Assembly: GCA_019310725.1 (NCBI GenBank)
Contig: JAFDDT010000002.1
Location: forward strand, 1-47,776
Reading direction: 5' to 3'
DNA length: 47,776 bases
Source of the DNA: Deltaproteobacteria bacterium
GTDB lineage: Bacteria > Desulfobacterota > DSM-4660 > Desulfatiglandales > B25-G16
Made by a program: the position numbers and the translations under genes. The notes below the pieces were generated by a model. The model saw only the letters and a list, made by a program, of their open reading frames with translations. It was not told the origin of the DNA and did not search any database. The first letter of the stretch is position 1, and each line of letters opens with the position of its first letter. Shown here one piece after another: positions 34,312 to 42,157 of this stretch.

Positions 34312-35384
34312 CCTGCATGTGCATACTTCCACTTCAACTTGTATATATATGCCAAAACCTCGGCAACAGCCTGATACAGGGCAGGTGGTATTTCTTCACC
34401 GATTTCAACCAAGAAATAGAGGCTGCGGGCAAGATCCCTATTCTCCAAGATAGGGATATCATGTTTTGCTGCCAATTCTTTGATTTTCGCAGCTATTTCT
34501 CCTGACCCTTTTGCGAGCAACCGAGGTGCCCCCATGGCAGAACTATCATACTTTAAGGCAACTGCAAGAGCCGTGGGGTTGGTTATCACTACATCCGCCT
34601 GCGGAACCGCCTGCATCATCCTCCTTCTCGCCATCTGCATCTGAATGCTCTTTATCCTTGATTTGATCAAGGGATCACCTTCTGTTCTTTTGAATTCGTC
34701 CTTCACCTCTTTCTTACTCATCTTGATCTTCTTCTCAAACTCCCATCTCTGGAATGCATAATCGATGACTACGAGAAAGATCATTGCCAGGGTACACCTG
34801 ATAAAGACCCTGAAAATGGCGATGAGGATATAAGCCACGATTGAATGCACTTCCATCTCCCCCAAAGAGGGAAGGTTTTTCATCTCACCCTTTATGCTCC
34901 AATAGGCTATCCCCCCGACGATGGCTAACTTCAACAAGCACTTAAATAATTCCATAAAAGATTGCTTGGAGAAAAGCCTGCCAAAACCCTTAATAGGATC
35001 TAATTTCGACAGCTTGGGCTTGATCAATTCACCGGAAAACATAAAACCCACCTGCATGATATTTGAAAACACAGCTGCAATAACAATGGCCGCTAAAAGA
35101 GGGCTGATTGCTAAGATAAATGAGATGATCATCTTTTCACCAAATACCATAAGATCTGCCAAACTAAGATCATGCAGAGTGAGAAGAGAAAATGCCCCCT
35201 TCATAACATTCTGGATCTGTGAATACATATAAGATCCAAACACTGTTAAGGTTATAAGACCGGTCAGGAGCACAGCCACTGAAGGCAACTCCCTGCTTTT
35301 TGCTACCTCTCCCTTCTTTCGGACATCTTCTCTCTTCCGTGGAGTTGGTTGTTCGGTTTTTTCCTCAAAACTCTCTTCAGCCAT
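34299..35384 (-). CDS. flhB: Flagellar export switch protein FlhB
   Basis: A 361-residue protein. N-terminus EKTEQPTPRKREDVRKKGEVAKSRE is the standard FlhB cytoplasmic start; four membrane helices follow (residues about 35-60, 88-110, 145-165, 185-207). The C-terminal switch domain contains VITNPTALAVALKYD: the cleavage site is N269-P270, with T271 and Ala at 272 instead of the usual His (NPTH). Autocleavage there switches export from rod/hook to filament proteins. It starts three bases after fliR. Ends: LAAKHDIPILENRDLARSLYFLVEIGEEIPPALYQAVAEVLAYIY. Confidence 0.96.
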   Translation of the reverse strand: MAEESFEEKTEQPTPRKREDVRKKGEVAKSRELPSVAVLLTGLITLTVFGSYMYSQIQNVMKGAFSLLTLHDLSLADLMVFGEKMIISFILAISPLLAAIVIAAVFSNIMQVGFMFSGELIKPKLSKLDPIKGFGRLFSKQSFMELFKCLLKLAIVGGIAYWSIKGEMKNLPSLGEMEVHSIVAYILIAIFRVFIRCTLAMIFLVVIDYAFQRWEFEKKIKMSKKEVKDEFKRTEGDPLIKSRIKSIQMQMARRRMMQAVPQADVVITNPTALAVALKYDSSAMGAPRLLAKGSGEIAAKIKELAAKHDIPILENRDLARSLYFLVEIGEEIPPALYQAVAEVLAYIYKLKWKYAHAGSGN

Positions 35385-35387
35385 TAC

Positions 35388-36170
35388 CTATACCTTTAAC
35401 CAGGACATTGTATTCACCAGCAAAGGACCTAGACCGCCCAGATATTTCTCCATAGATCTCAAAAGCACGTCTAAACATATGCCAAAGAACAAAAGTCCTA
35501 TGACTATCTGCACAGGAAATGCGACAATCATGATGTTCATTTGGGGCATGAGCTTTGTAATGAGACCAAAGGCAACCTTAGTAAAGAGAAGGGCGGCAAT
35601 AGCTGGAGCCCCAATCTTTATGGCGATAGCAAACATGTCGCTAGAAGCGAGAACAATTGTTTGAAATATGTGTCTGTTTAGGCCAAGTGAACCCACGCTA
35701 ATGATCTCAAAACTCTCCCTCATCGCACCCAGGAGTATATGGTGGCCATTCAAAACGAGGAAAAGCACCATGGCCACCAGGTATGCCATATTGGAGAGGA
35801 TTGAGACCTGTATGCCGCTCTGCGGATCCAAGATATTGGCTATGGCAAAGCCCGTTTGAAAACCTACCATCTGACCCATAATCCTAACCCCCTCAAAGAA
35901 CATATGAACAAGCAGCCCCAAAATCATACCAACGATTAATTCCGAAAGCACCACCTCCGCCATTCCCCACACGGTATGAGGAAATGGTCCCATCTTATCA
36001 CTTATGACAGGGTAGAGAACTACGGTTATAACGAGGGCCAGTCCTGCCTTAACAAGAACCGGGATCACTCGTGCGTTAAAGAAGGGAAACATGAACAAAA
36101 CCACACTAACCCTTATCAGTATCAGAAAAAATGCCTCACATTCTTGATATGATAGAGGAAATAGTTCCAT
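35388..36170 (-). CDS. fliR: Flagellar export protein FliR
   Basis: A 260-residue integral membrane protein with about six hydrophobic segments: FFLILIRVSVVLFMFPFFNARVIPVLVKAGLALVITVVLYP at the start, then GMAEVVLSELIVGMILGLLVHMFFEGVRIMGQMVGFQTGFAIANILDPQSG, the FliR signature. It forms the export gate with FliP and FliQ. The ATG (36170) is preceded by the same TTTAGGCACTTACA leader as flhA, without a clear SD. It lies three bases before flhB. Confidence 0.97.
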   Translation of the reverse strand: MELFPLSYQECEAFFLILIRVSVVLFMFPFFNARVIPVLVKAGLALVITVVLYPVISDKMGPFPHTVWGMAEVVLSELIVGMILGLLVHMFFEGVRIMGQMVGFQTGFAIANILDPQSGIQVSILSNMAYLVAMVLFLVLNGHHILLGAMRESFEIISVGSLGLNRHIFQTIVLASSDMFAIAIKIGAPAIAALLFTKVAFGLITKLMPQMNIMIVAFPVQIVIGLLFFGICLDVLLRSMEKYLGGLGPLLVNTMSWLKV

Positions 36171-36300
36171 TGTAAGTGCCTAAAGTGCGCTAAAATTAAA
36201 AGTACCTAAGGTTATTACTGCCTACTGCTTACTCCCTACTGCCTATTAAGTACCCAAGGTGTAATCCCTAAATCCCTAAATTCACAATTCCACAATCTCC
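36165..36300. repeat. Intergenic repeat copy B (upstream of fliR)
   Basis: Second copy of the repeat described at 34177-34311. It starts with the same 28 bases across the fliR start codon, then GCCTACTGCTTACTCCCTAC and CTATTAAGTACCC blocks and CCTAAATCCCTAAATTC words. It accounts for most of the 171-base fliQ-fliR gap. Confidence 0.85.
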
Positions 36301-36341
36301 AATCCCCTCCCCTGTTCATATCGAACGAGAAAGAAACCGAC

Positions 36342-36611
36342 CTATCTTATATAATTGGGTATCTGCTCAATTGTGGTTGAAGCAAAGCGTATCAAATGCT
36401 CAAGCATCCAGTTGGCAAAATACAGGAGCGCTATGAGTACGACCAATATCTTTGGTACAAATGTCAGGGTCATCTCATTGATCTGGGTCACGGCCTGAAA
36501 GATGCTTACCAGCAATCCCACAGCAAGCCCCAGACCAAGCATGGGCATGGCTACCAGTATGGTGACTTTAATTGCCTCCTGCGCAAATGTGACCACAAAA
36601 TCGGGCGTCAT
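36342..36611 (-). CDS. fliQ: Flagellar export protein FliQ
   Basis: An 89-residue protein with two membrane helices (EAIKVTILVAMPMLGLGLAVGLLVSIFQAVTQINEMTLTFVPKILVVLIALLYFANWML). FQAxTQINExTLxFVPK is the FliQ signature. It is part of the FliPQR gate. It starts two bases after fliP and its ATG has a purine-rich leader. Confidence 0.97.
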   Translation of the reverse strand: MTPDFVVTFAQEAIKVTILVAMPMLGLGLAVGLLVSIFQAVTQINEMTLTFVPKILVVLIALLYFANWMLEHLIRFASTTIEQIPNYIR

Positions 36612-36613
36612 AT

Positions 36614-37399
36614 CTATCCAACCATAAAACTTTTTACCATAGAACCAACAATCATATGCCAGCCATCCACCAAAACAAACAGCATAAGCTTAAAGGGAAG
36701 CGATATGAGGATTGGTGGAAGCATCATCATCCCCATGCTGAGCAAAACGCTCGCCACAACCATATCTATAATCAAGAAGGGTACGTATAGGACAAATCCA
36801 ATAATAAAAGCAGTCTTGAGCTCACTGATAACAAAGGCTGGAATGAGAACAGATGTGAGGATATCTGCCGGATTGTTCGGTTTTTTCCTGCCTGACATCT
36901 TGACCAAGAGGGCTAGATCCTTTTCCCGTGTCTGCCTAAACATAAATTGTCTGATCGGATTAATAGCCTCTTTCAGGGCAACCTTTTGGGAAATCTTTTC
37001 ATTCAGGTATGGCTGCAACGCATTACTATTAATCTTCTGCCAAACAGGCATCATAATAAAGAAGGTCAGGAACAAGGCCAGACCCGCAATGATCTGGTTA
37101 GAAGGGGTTTGCTGGGTACCCAGGGCACTTCGCAAAAATGCAAAAACTACCACCAGTCTGGTGAAGGATGTCATGAGCATGAGGATGGCTGGTGCGAGAG
37201 AAAGAACGGTTAGTAGAAGCACGATCTGGAGCAACATGGAGATATCACCAGGATTCTCCCCCTTTTCTACACCTATATGCACCGTCGGAAAAAGGAAATC
37301 AGCGGGGGAGGCTTCCCCAATACAAAGGAGGTAAACCGCTACACAGAGGATAAGAAAGAAAAGTACCCTCTTTGCTGTGTTATTCCGGGATCTGTTCAT
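36614..37399 (-). CDS. fliP: Flagellar export protein FliP
   Basis: A 261-residue protein with a cleavable-type signal sequence (MNRSRNNTAKRVLFFLILCVAVYLLCIGEASPA), then the FliP hallmark blocks LAPAILMLMTSFTRLVVVFAFLRSALGTQQTPSNQIIAGLALFLTFFIMMPVW and PFLIIDMVVASVLLSMGMMMLPPILISLPFKLMLFVLVDGW. FliP forms the FliP5 ring of the export gate. ATG 37399 is chosen; a GTG at 37423 with GGGAG seven bases before it is an equally possible start. Either choice overlaps fliO (20 or 44 bases). Confidence 0.95.
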   Translation of the reverse strand: MNRSRNNTAKRVLFFLILCVAVYLLCIGEASPADFLFPTVHIGVEKGENPGDISMLLQIVLLLTVLSLAPAILMLMTSFTRLVVVFAFLRSALGTQQTPSNQIIAGLALFLTFFIMMPVWQKINSNALQPYLNEKISQKVALKEAINPIRQFMFRQTREKDLALLVKMSGRKKPNNPADILTSVLIPAFVISELKTAFIIGFVLYVPFLIIDMVVASVLLSMGMMMLPPILISLPFKLMLFVLVDGWHMIVGSMVKSFMVG

Positions 37400-37712
37400 A
37401 TTCTTTGTTCCCGTTTCTTTCACCCGTTTCTCCCGGTACGTCGTCTAGTTTTGTTAGGAATGTTATACTGCCTGGTGTAATACCCAATACTATCTTTTCA
37501 CCTGAAATCTCTATGACCTCAATCCGCTCCTTTGGCGATAGATGGAGCGAAGAGAGGATCTTGATGAGTAAATCACCCTTTACCCCTCGGCTCACAAACA
37601 GAAATCTTTTCATGAAGTAGAGGAGTAAAATCAAGAGACCAAGCACGATGGCAAGCATAGCTACTGTTTTGAGGCCCGTGCTGATCAGATTCAATCCAGA
37701 TATTCCATCCAT
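37380..37712 (-). CDS. fliO: Flagellar protein FliO
   Basis: A 110-residue bitopic protein. One membrane helix (TVAMLAIVLGLLILLLYFM) is followed by a short cytoplasmic domain (KGDLLIKILSSLHLSPKERIEVIEISGEKIVLGITPGSITFLTKL), the FliO pattern. FliO assists FliP ring assembly. Its ATG is preceded by TTAGGCACTTTTT, resembling the flhA and fliR leaders, at the edge of repeat copy C. It overlaps fliP. Confidence 0.9.
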   Translation of the reverse strand: MDGISGLNLISTGLKTVAMLAIVLGLLILLLYFMKRFLFVSRGVKGDLLIKILSSLHLSPKERIEVIEISGEKIVLGITPGSITFLTKLDDVPGETGERNGNKEYEQIPE

Positions 37713-37893
37713 AAAAAGTGCCTAAGGTTTAAAGTGAACTAAAGTGACTAAAGTGTAATTCCTCAATTCCTAAATTCCTTAATCCCCGCCCGCCTCGCCT
37801 GAGTCCCGCAGAGCGGGACGATTGGCCGGCAGGCCTCAATTCCTTCCCCCTTTTCATATGTAACGAGAAACCAATAACCAGTAACAAAATATC
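37713..37893. repeat. Intergenic repeat region C (fliN-fliO junction)
   Basis: 181 bases with words related to copies A and B: AAGTGCCTAAGG, AACTAAAGTGACTAAAGTG, then TTCCTCAATTCCTAAATTCC. A perfect hairpin GTCCCGC-AGA-GCGGGAC sits at 37803-37819. No gene is present. Confidence 0.7.
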
Positions 37894-38259
37894 TCATGAG
37901 CCCAGGGACTCAACCCTTTCCACGGGGCTGACAATATCAGTTACCCGTATGCCAAATTTTTCATTGGCGACTACAACCTCACCCCTTGCAATCAATTTTT
38001 CGTTTACATATATCTCAAGCCGTTCGCCCACGGGTTTATCTAACTCGATTATGGATCCTTGCCCCAACTGGAGCACATCATCTACAAGCATCTTGACCCT
38101 ACCTAACTCCACCGCCACATCGAGCGGGATGTCAAGAATGAGATCAAGATCCCATTTTTCATGTGGTCCGGGCTCACTCCCTTGCGCTGTCCCTGTCTTG
38201 CCATTATCCTGTGCTGCCTCTTTGTGGCCATTATCTGTTACCGTATCGGTGTCGTTCAT
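37894..38259 (-). CDS. fliN: Flagellar motor switch protein FliN
   Basis: A 121-residue protein. An Asp/Glu/Lys-rich N-terminal tail (about 35 residues) is followed by the SpoA domain: DLILDIPLDVAVELGRVKMLVDDVLQLGQGSIIELDKPVGERLEIYVNEKLIARGEVVVANEKFGIRVTDIVSPVERVESL. It is part of the cytoplasmic C-ring with FliM and FliG and a docking site for export ATPase complexes. It starts three bases after fliM. Confidence 0.97.
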   Translation of the reverse strand: MNDTDTVTDNGHKEAAQDNGKTGTAQGSEPGPHEKWDLDLILDIPLDVAVELGRVKMLVDDVLQLGQGSIIELDKPVGERLEIYVNEKLIARGEVVVANEKFGIRVTDIVSPVERVESLGS

Positions 38260-38262
38260 TAC

Positions 38263-39240
38263 TTACTCCTTGTCAATTCTTTCACTTATTCTTATTGCCT
38301 GCCTATTGTTACGCGTGCCTGGAAAACCCTTAAACTTGGGAATATCCTCTATACTCACGGTGATTAAATCGTTTACCCCTTTCTCAAGCGGTATTACGTC
38401 ATCAACCTTTATGCCCAGCAGCTGCCTGCCAGTAATCTTTGTCATGCCTAAGGTGCACTGCACATTTATTGCCAGTCCCTTTATTTTTCCCTCAATCTGT
38501 TTTCTCCATCTTTGATCTACTTCCAGGCTTTCATTATGAAACCCTTGCTTCAGATTTTCCCGGAGAGGCTCAATAGTGGAGTAAGGAATGCAAATGGTCA
38601 TGTTTCCAGAGCTATTCCCGATCTCTACGGCGAACCTATTCACCATAACAGAATCGTCAGGTTTAGCTATGGCAGCGAATTGTGGATCCATTTCCGAGCG
38701 CACAAAGACCATCTTTACCTTATGAACATCTGACCATGCATGCTCGAGGTCGCCAAGTATTATGCCAATTACCTTTTCTATGATCCTGATCTCAATGGCT
38801 GTAAAGTCTCTCCCTTCAAGTTTTACGTGACCAAAGCTCTTTCCCCCAAAAAAGGTATCAATAAAGGCAAATACCAGGGGGCCCTCCATTACGAGCAGGG
38901 CAAATCCCTTGAGAGGCTCCATCTTAAAAATATTCAAACTCGCTGGAAAGGAAATGGAACGAGAGAACTCATTAAACTTAACTGACTCAGTAGAAGATAT
39001 GTTTACGTCTATAGTCGACCTTGTGGCAGCAGAGAGACTTGCTCTTGCAGAACCAACAAACCTTTCATTAATAATTCCCAAGGCAGGCATGCTGGCAAGT
39101 GAAGCGTCAACCTGCGAGGTAAAATCATATACCTCTAACCCCTCACCTTTCTCAGGAGTATCCGTCTCGGTTTTAACCTTACCGTCACTTATCCCGTTAA
39201 GGAGAGAGTCAACCTCATCCTGCGATAGTACGTTTCCCAT
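38263..39240 (-). CDS. fliM: Flagellar motor switch protein FliM
   Basis: A 325-residue protein. The N-terminus (MGNVLSQDEVDSLLNGI) is the CheY-P binding motif LSQxExDALL, so the motor is under chemotactic control even though no che gene is in the window. The middle CheC-like domain has FVGSARASLSAATRSTIDVNISSTESVKFNEF; the end is the SpoA domain (INVQCTLGMTKITGRQLLGIKVDDVIPLEKGVNDLITVSIEDIPKFKGFPGTRNNRQAIRI). It follows fliL by eight bases. Confidence 0.97.
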   Translation of the reverse strand: MGNVLSQDEVDSLLNGISDGKVKTETDTPEKGEGLEVYDFTSQVDASLASMPALGIINERFVGSARASLSAATRSTIDVNISSTESVKFNEFSRSISFPASLNIFKMEPLKGFALLVMEGPLVFAFIDTFFGGKSFGHVKLEGRDFTAIEIRIIEKVIGIILGDLEHAWSDVHKVKMVFVRSEMDPQFAAIAKPDDSVMVNRFAVEIGNSSGNMTICIPYSTIEPLRENLKQGFHNESLEVDQRWRKQIEGKIKGLAINVQCTLGMTKITGRQLLGIKVDDVIPLEKGVNDLITVSIEDIPKFKGFPGTRNNRQAIRISERIDKE

Positions 39241-39248
39241 AGGGTAAC

Positions 39249-39752
39249 CTATTGCACCACAAATTCGGTAAAATAGAGTCTCTGAACAACACTCCCACCA
39301 AGGGCATGGTTGATCCTGGACAGAAGCGCCTGTTTTAATTCAAGCTTCCCCTCCATAGTACTGATCTCACTAAATGATTGGCTGGAAAGGAGCAGGAGTA
39401 TGGTATCCCTCAGCTCTGCAGTATACCCCTCCACTATCTTCTTCTTCTCTTCATCACGAACCTCCAGCGCAAGGGTAACCTTTAGGTATCTCTTACCGAG
39501 CCCTGACCTATCCGCCAAATTCACGATAAATGGCTCAACTGGAAAAACGATCTTCGTCTCATCCTTCTTTTTGCTAGCGGTAGGTTTAGTTGTCTGGGCC
39601 TTTTTTATGTCTTGCTTTTCACCGGTCTTAAAGTGGGTCCAACCCACATAGCCGCCAGCTCCAATAACCACCACCATAACTGCCAAGATTATGAACTTGA
39701 GAAAAGACTTCTTGGGTTGTATCTCTTGTTGATCATCTATCTCTTCTGCCAT
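39249..39752 (-). CDS. fliL: Flagellar basal body-associated protein FliL
   Basis: A 167-residue protein. A short cytoplasmic start (MAEEIDDQQEIQPKKS) leads into one membrane helix (FLKFIILAVMVVVIGAGGYVGW), a Lys/Thr linker, and the FliL periplasmic domain (IVFPVEPFIVNLADRSGLGKRYLKVTLALEVRDEEKKKIVEGYTAELRDTILLLLSSQSFSEISTMEGKLELKQALLSRINHAL). FliL surrounds stator units. It abuts motB directly, and a second FliL-like protein lies at 28684-29346. Confidence 0.96.
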   Translation of the reverse strand: MAEEIDDQQEIQPKKSFLKFIILAVMVVVIGAGGYVGWTHFKTGEKQDIKKAQTTKPTASKKKDETKIVFPVEPFIVNLADRSGLGKRYLKVTLALEVRDEEKKKIVEGYTAELRDTILLLLSSQSFSEISTMEGKLELKQALLSRINHALGGSVVQRLYFTEFVVQ

Positions 39753-40499
39753 TTAAACCCCCTGTAGATGTTTGAAGATTATCTCCACTCTCCTGTTTCG
39801 AGCCCTGTTTTTCGGCGTATCATTTGGTCGGATAGGCCTCGTGGATCCGTAACCCCCAACAGAAAAGCGTGATGGCTGGAGCCCTTTCTGCTTCAAAAAG
39901 TATTCCAGAACAGAAAGCCCCCGGTAAACTGAAAGCTCCCAGTTTGATGTGAATAACTCACTGTGAATTGGGATATTGTCCGTATGACCCATAATAAGAA
40001 TATCATTGGCGCAACTATCTATAGCCGCGGCCATTATGTCTAGAACAGGGAATGCCTCCCGTTTAATTCTGGCCTCTCCAGAGTCAAACAGGATCTTTTC
40101 CTGAAAGGAAAAAACGATACCTCTCTCATCATCGCTTATATCTATCAACTCACTCAGATGCTTCAGCCTCTGCTCGATATCTTCACCTGGTTTAACCAAC
40201 GGTATGAAAAGATCAGTAAGAAGCCTGTGATCAATTACATAAGAGGTTTCAGTTCTATCGTATTCTTTGATAAAACTGGCTAAATCAGTAATCCCCCTGC
40301 TCCCACTTAATTCAAGCACACCAACAGCCTCCCTAAGATGCATAACAAGATCTTTTAGCTTTTTTTGATCCATAGAAGACATGGTAAGAAGCATTACAAA
40401 AAAGGTTAGCAAAAGCATCACCAGGTCCGAAAAGGTTACCATCCACCTGCTTGGATCTATCTGTTGGCTGTCAGCGCCCTGCTTTTTGCTCTTGTTCAT
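39753..40499 (-). CDS. motB: Flagellar stator protein MotB
   Basis: A 248-residue stator protein. The single membrane helix is RWMVTFSDLVMLLLTFFVMLL, with the proton-carrying Asp at residue 25. The C-terminal OmpA-like peptidoglycan-binding domain includes ILIMGHTDNIPIHSELFTSNWELSVYRGLSVLEYFL, then RFSVGGYGSTRPIRPNDTPKNRARNRRVEIIF. It combines with MotA as the proton-driven torque generator. Two bases separate it from the MotB-like gene before it. Confidence 0.96.
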   Translation of the reverse strand: MNKSKKQGADSQQIDPSRWMVTFSDLVMLLLTFFVMLLTMSSMDQKKLKDLVMHLREAVGVLELSGSRGITDLASFIKEYDRTETSYVIDHRLLTDLFIPLVKPGEDIEQRLKHLSELIDISDDERGIVFSFQEKILFDSGEARIKREAFPVLDIMAAAIDSCANDILIMGHTDNIPIHSELFTSNWELSVYRGLSVLEYFLKQKGLQPSRFSVGGYGSTRPIRPNDTPKNRARNRRVEIIFKHLQGV

Positions 40500-40501
40500 G
40501 C

Positions 40502-41269
40502 TTAGAAAATCCTGAAGTCAAAGTCCTTATAGGTAAAAATACCTTTTGGCTTCTTCTTTAAAATCCTTTTCACATGCAGTGGTGCCCGAAAACGCAAAAC
40601 AATATCCACCCTTCTGTTCTGGGCCCTCGACTCCCTGGTAGCATTTGAGGCAATTGGGCTATTGCTGCCCCGCCCAAAGGCTGAGAGCCTCTCAGGGGTA
40701 ATTTCGCTCTTTGCAACGAAATACTTAAGAACCTGAATTGCCATGAAACTTGAGACCTCCCAATTTGACTTAAACCCCTTTTCCTCACCGGGTCTACTAT
40801 CGGTATACCCAACGATCTCAACAGGATATTCTCCCATTTTCATAATGTGCCAGAGCTCATCGAGCAGAAGATATGAAGACGGTTTGAGTCTGAGTCTATC
40901 CTTTCCAAAGAGGACTCTCTCATTAATAGTGATTACCTCTCTACCCTTAGTCGATTGGACCTTTACCTGGCCCACTGTGGTTTTCTCCAGATGAGATAAC
41001 AGTCCAACAATGTCGATCCCCTCGTCGGTCATGGGCGCAAACGGTGTCATGATTGACTCACCGGTCTTTGAGGGGGATAGCCCACCAGAGAGGCTCCCAA
41101 AAGCACCCATGAGTGAACCTATGGCCACGAGCTTTTTTCTTTCATCTATTACTGCTATGGAGTTGAGCAAAATAAAAAAGGTCAAGAGAATGAGAAAAAG
41201 CGAAACAGTCATAACCAACCCAACACCCATTTTAGGACCATCGTCTATATCTCTCTTTTTTCCAGCCAT
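40502..41269 (-). CDS. MotB-like OmpA-domain protein lacking the stator Asp
   Basis: A 255-residue protein with the MotB architecture: one membrane helix (MGVGLVMTVSLFLILLTFFILL) and an OmpA-like domain (VEIVGYTDSRPGEEKGFKSNWEVSSFMAIQVLKYFV; RLSAFGRGSNSPIASNATRESRAQNRRVDIVL). Aligned on the shared LLTFF, the position of MotB Asp25 is Ser23, and no other acidic residue is within the helix. It cannot carry protons in the MotB manner, so it may be a structural stator partner or anchor. It sits two bases after motA and two before motB. The Pro of MotB's plug region (DPSRW) is also missing. Confidence 0.88.
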   Translation of the reverse strand: MAGKKRDIDDGPKMGVGLVMTVSLFLILLTFFILLNSIAVIDERKKLVAIGSLMGAFGSLSGGLSPSKTGESIMTPFAPMTDEGIDIVGLLSHLEKTTVGQVKVQSTKGREVITINERVLFGKDRLRLKPSSYLLLDELWHIMKMGEYPVEIVGYTDSRPGEEKGFKSNWEVSSFMAIQVLKYFVAKSEITPERLSAFGRGSNSPIASNATRESRAQNRRVDIVLRFRAPLHVKRILKKKPKGIFTYKDFDFRIF

Positions 41270-41271
41270 AC

Positions 41272-42030
41272 CTATGATGACTCCCTCTGATTAGGAGGTA
41301 TAAACGCATGGAGTTTCTGTTCAAGGATCCTGGGGTTATCTCCGTTTGAAAGGGATGCTATCCCCTGAATCGCCATTTCCTTTGTCAGCACCTCTTCCTT
41401 GCTCCGGGTTCTCAGCTTTCCAGCTATGGGCAAGCACACGATGTTGGAAATTATTGAACCGTAAAAGGTGGTCAGCAAGGCCACAGCCATGGCCGGGCCA
41501 ATCCTACTGGGGTCATCCATGGTCTGAAGCATCTGCACCAATCCTATGAGGGTCCCTATCATTCCCAGGGCAGGAGAATATGTCCCCATACTGGAAAAAA
41601 TCTCTGCACCCAGTTGGTGCCTGGTTCTGACAAAATCAACCTCTGTTTCGAGGATATTGCTGATCTCTTGCGGCTCCAGTCCGTCGATAGCAAGCTGTAC
41701 ACCTTTTTTCAAGAATTCATCGCTTTCATTCTTTATCTCGCCCTCAAGAGTCAGGATTCCCTCCTTGCGGGATTTTTGGGCAAACACAATAAACCGTTTG
41801 ATGAGCTCATTTACCGGTATGCTTTTGGCAAAAAGTGCCTTCTTTACGACCTTGAAAACCCCGAACACATCCTTTAATGGGTAGTTAATCATGGTCGCCC
41901 CAAGGGTTCCGCCCACAACAATCATTAACGAAGGGATATTGATAAAAAGCTGGATCCCACCACCCATAAAAATGGCAATGAACACAAGACCAAATGCAGA
42001 AATAACACCTAAAATGGTGGCAATGTCCAT
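41272..42030 (-). CDS. motA: Flagellar stator protein MotA
   Basis: A 252-residue protein with four membrane helices: MDIATILGVISAFGLVFIAIFMG, LFINIPSLMIVVGGTLGATMI, and a C-terminal pair, YSPALGMIGTLIGLVQML and IGPAMAVALLTTFYGSIISNIVCLPIAGKL. The cytoplasmic loop has RKEGILTLEGEIKNESDEFLKKGVQLAIDG. It forms the ion channel with MotB. SD GGAGG precedes the ATG with four bases between. It is first in a long operon and has a sigma-54 site about 390 bases upstream with a MITE-like element between. Confidence 0.96.
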   Translation of the reverse strand: MDIATILGVISAFGLVFIAIFMGGGIQLFINIPSLMIVVGGTLGATMINYPLKDVFGVFKVVKKALFAKSIPVNELIKRFIVFAQKSRKEGILTLEGEIKNESDEFLKKGVQLAIDGLEPQEISNILETEVDFVRTRHQLGAEIFSSMGTYSPALGMIGTLIGLVQMLQTMDDPSRIGPAMAVALLTTFYGSIISNIVCLPIAGKLRTRSKEEVLTKEMAIQGIASLSNGDNPRILEQKLHAFIPPNQRESS

Positions 42031-42114
42031 GGTACCTCCTTAGGGAACTAAAGTGCCTAAAGTGAGCTAAAGTGCCTAAAGTGAGCTAAAATCATAACTA
42101 AATCGAAGTTTTGG
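42031..42114. repeat. Intergenic repeat region D (upstream of motA)
   Basis: The leader of motA has two imperfect tandem units of AACTAAAGTGCCTAAAGTG and AGCTAAAGTGCCTAAAGTG (42044-42090), the same words as copies A-C. A related word, TTTTAGGCATCTTAGGCAC, occurs at 42384-42402. Confidence 0.8.
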
Positions 42115-42131
42115 CTTAACAGAAGCCAAGG

Positions 42132-42148
42132 TTGCAAACAATTCACCA
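42132..42148 (-). promoter_or_regulatory. Possible second sigma-54 site before motA
   Basis: Minus-strand TGGTGAATTGTTTGCAA has the GG and GC dinucleotides 12 bases apart and one mismatch (A for a pyrimidine) to TGGYRYR-N4-TTGCW. It would start transcription about 90 bases before motA. It is weaker than the site at 42418-42433 and could be chance. Confidence 0.3.
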
Positions 42149-42157
42149 CATTTGTCG

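Noticed and set aside
36396-37334. 312-residue plus-strand ORF
   Set aside because: Antisense to fliQ and fliP, whose protein signatures are unmistakable; its composition is that of a shadow frame.
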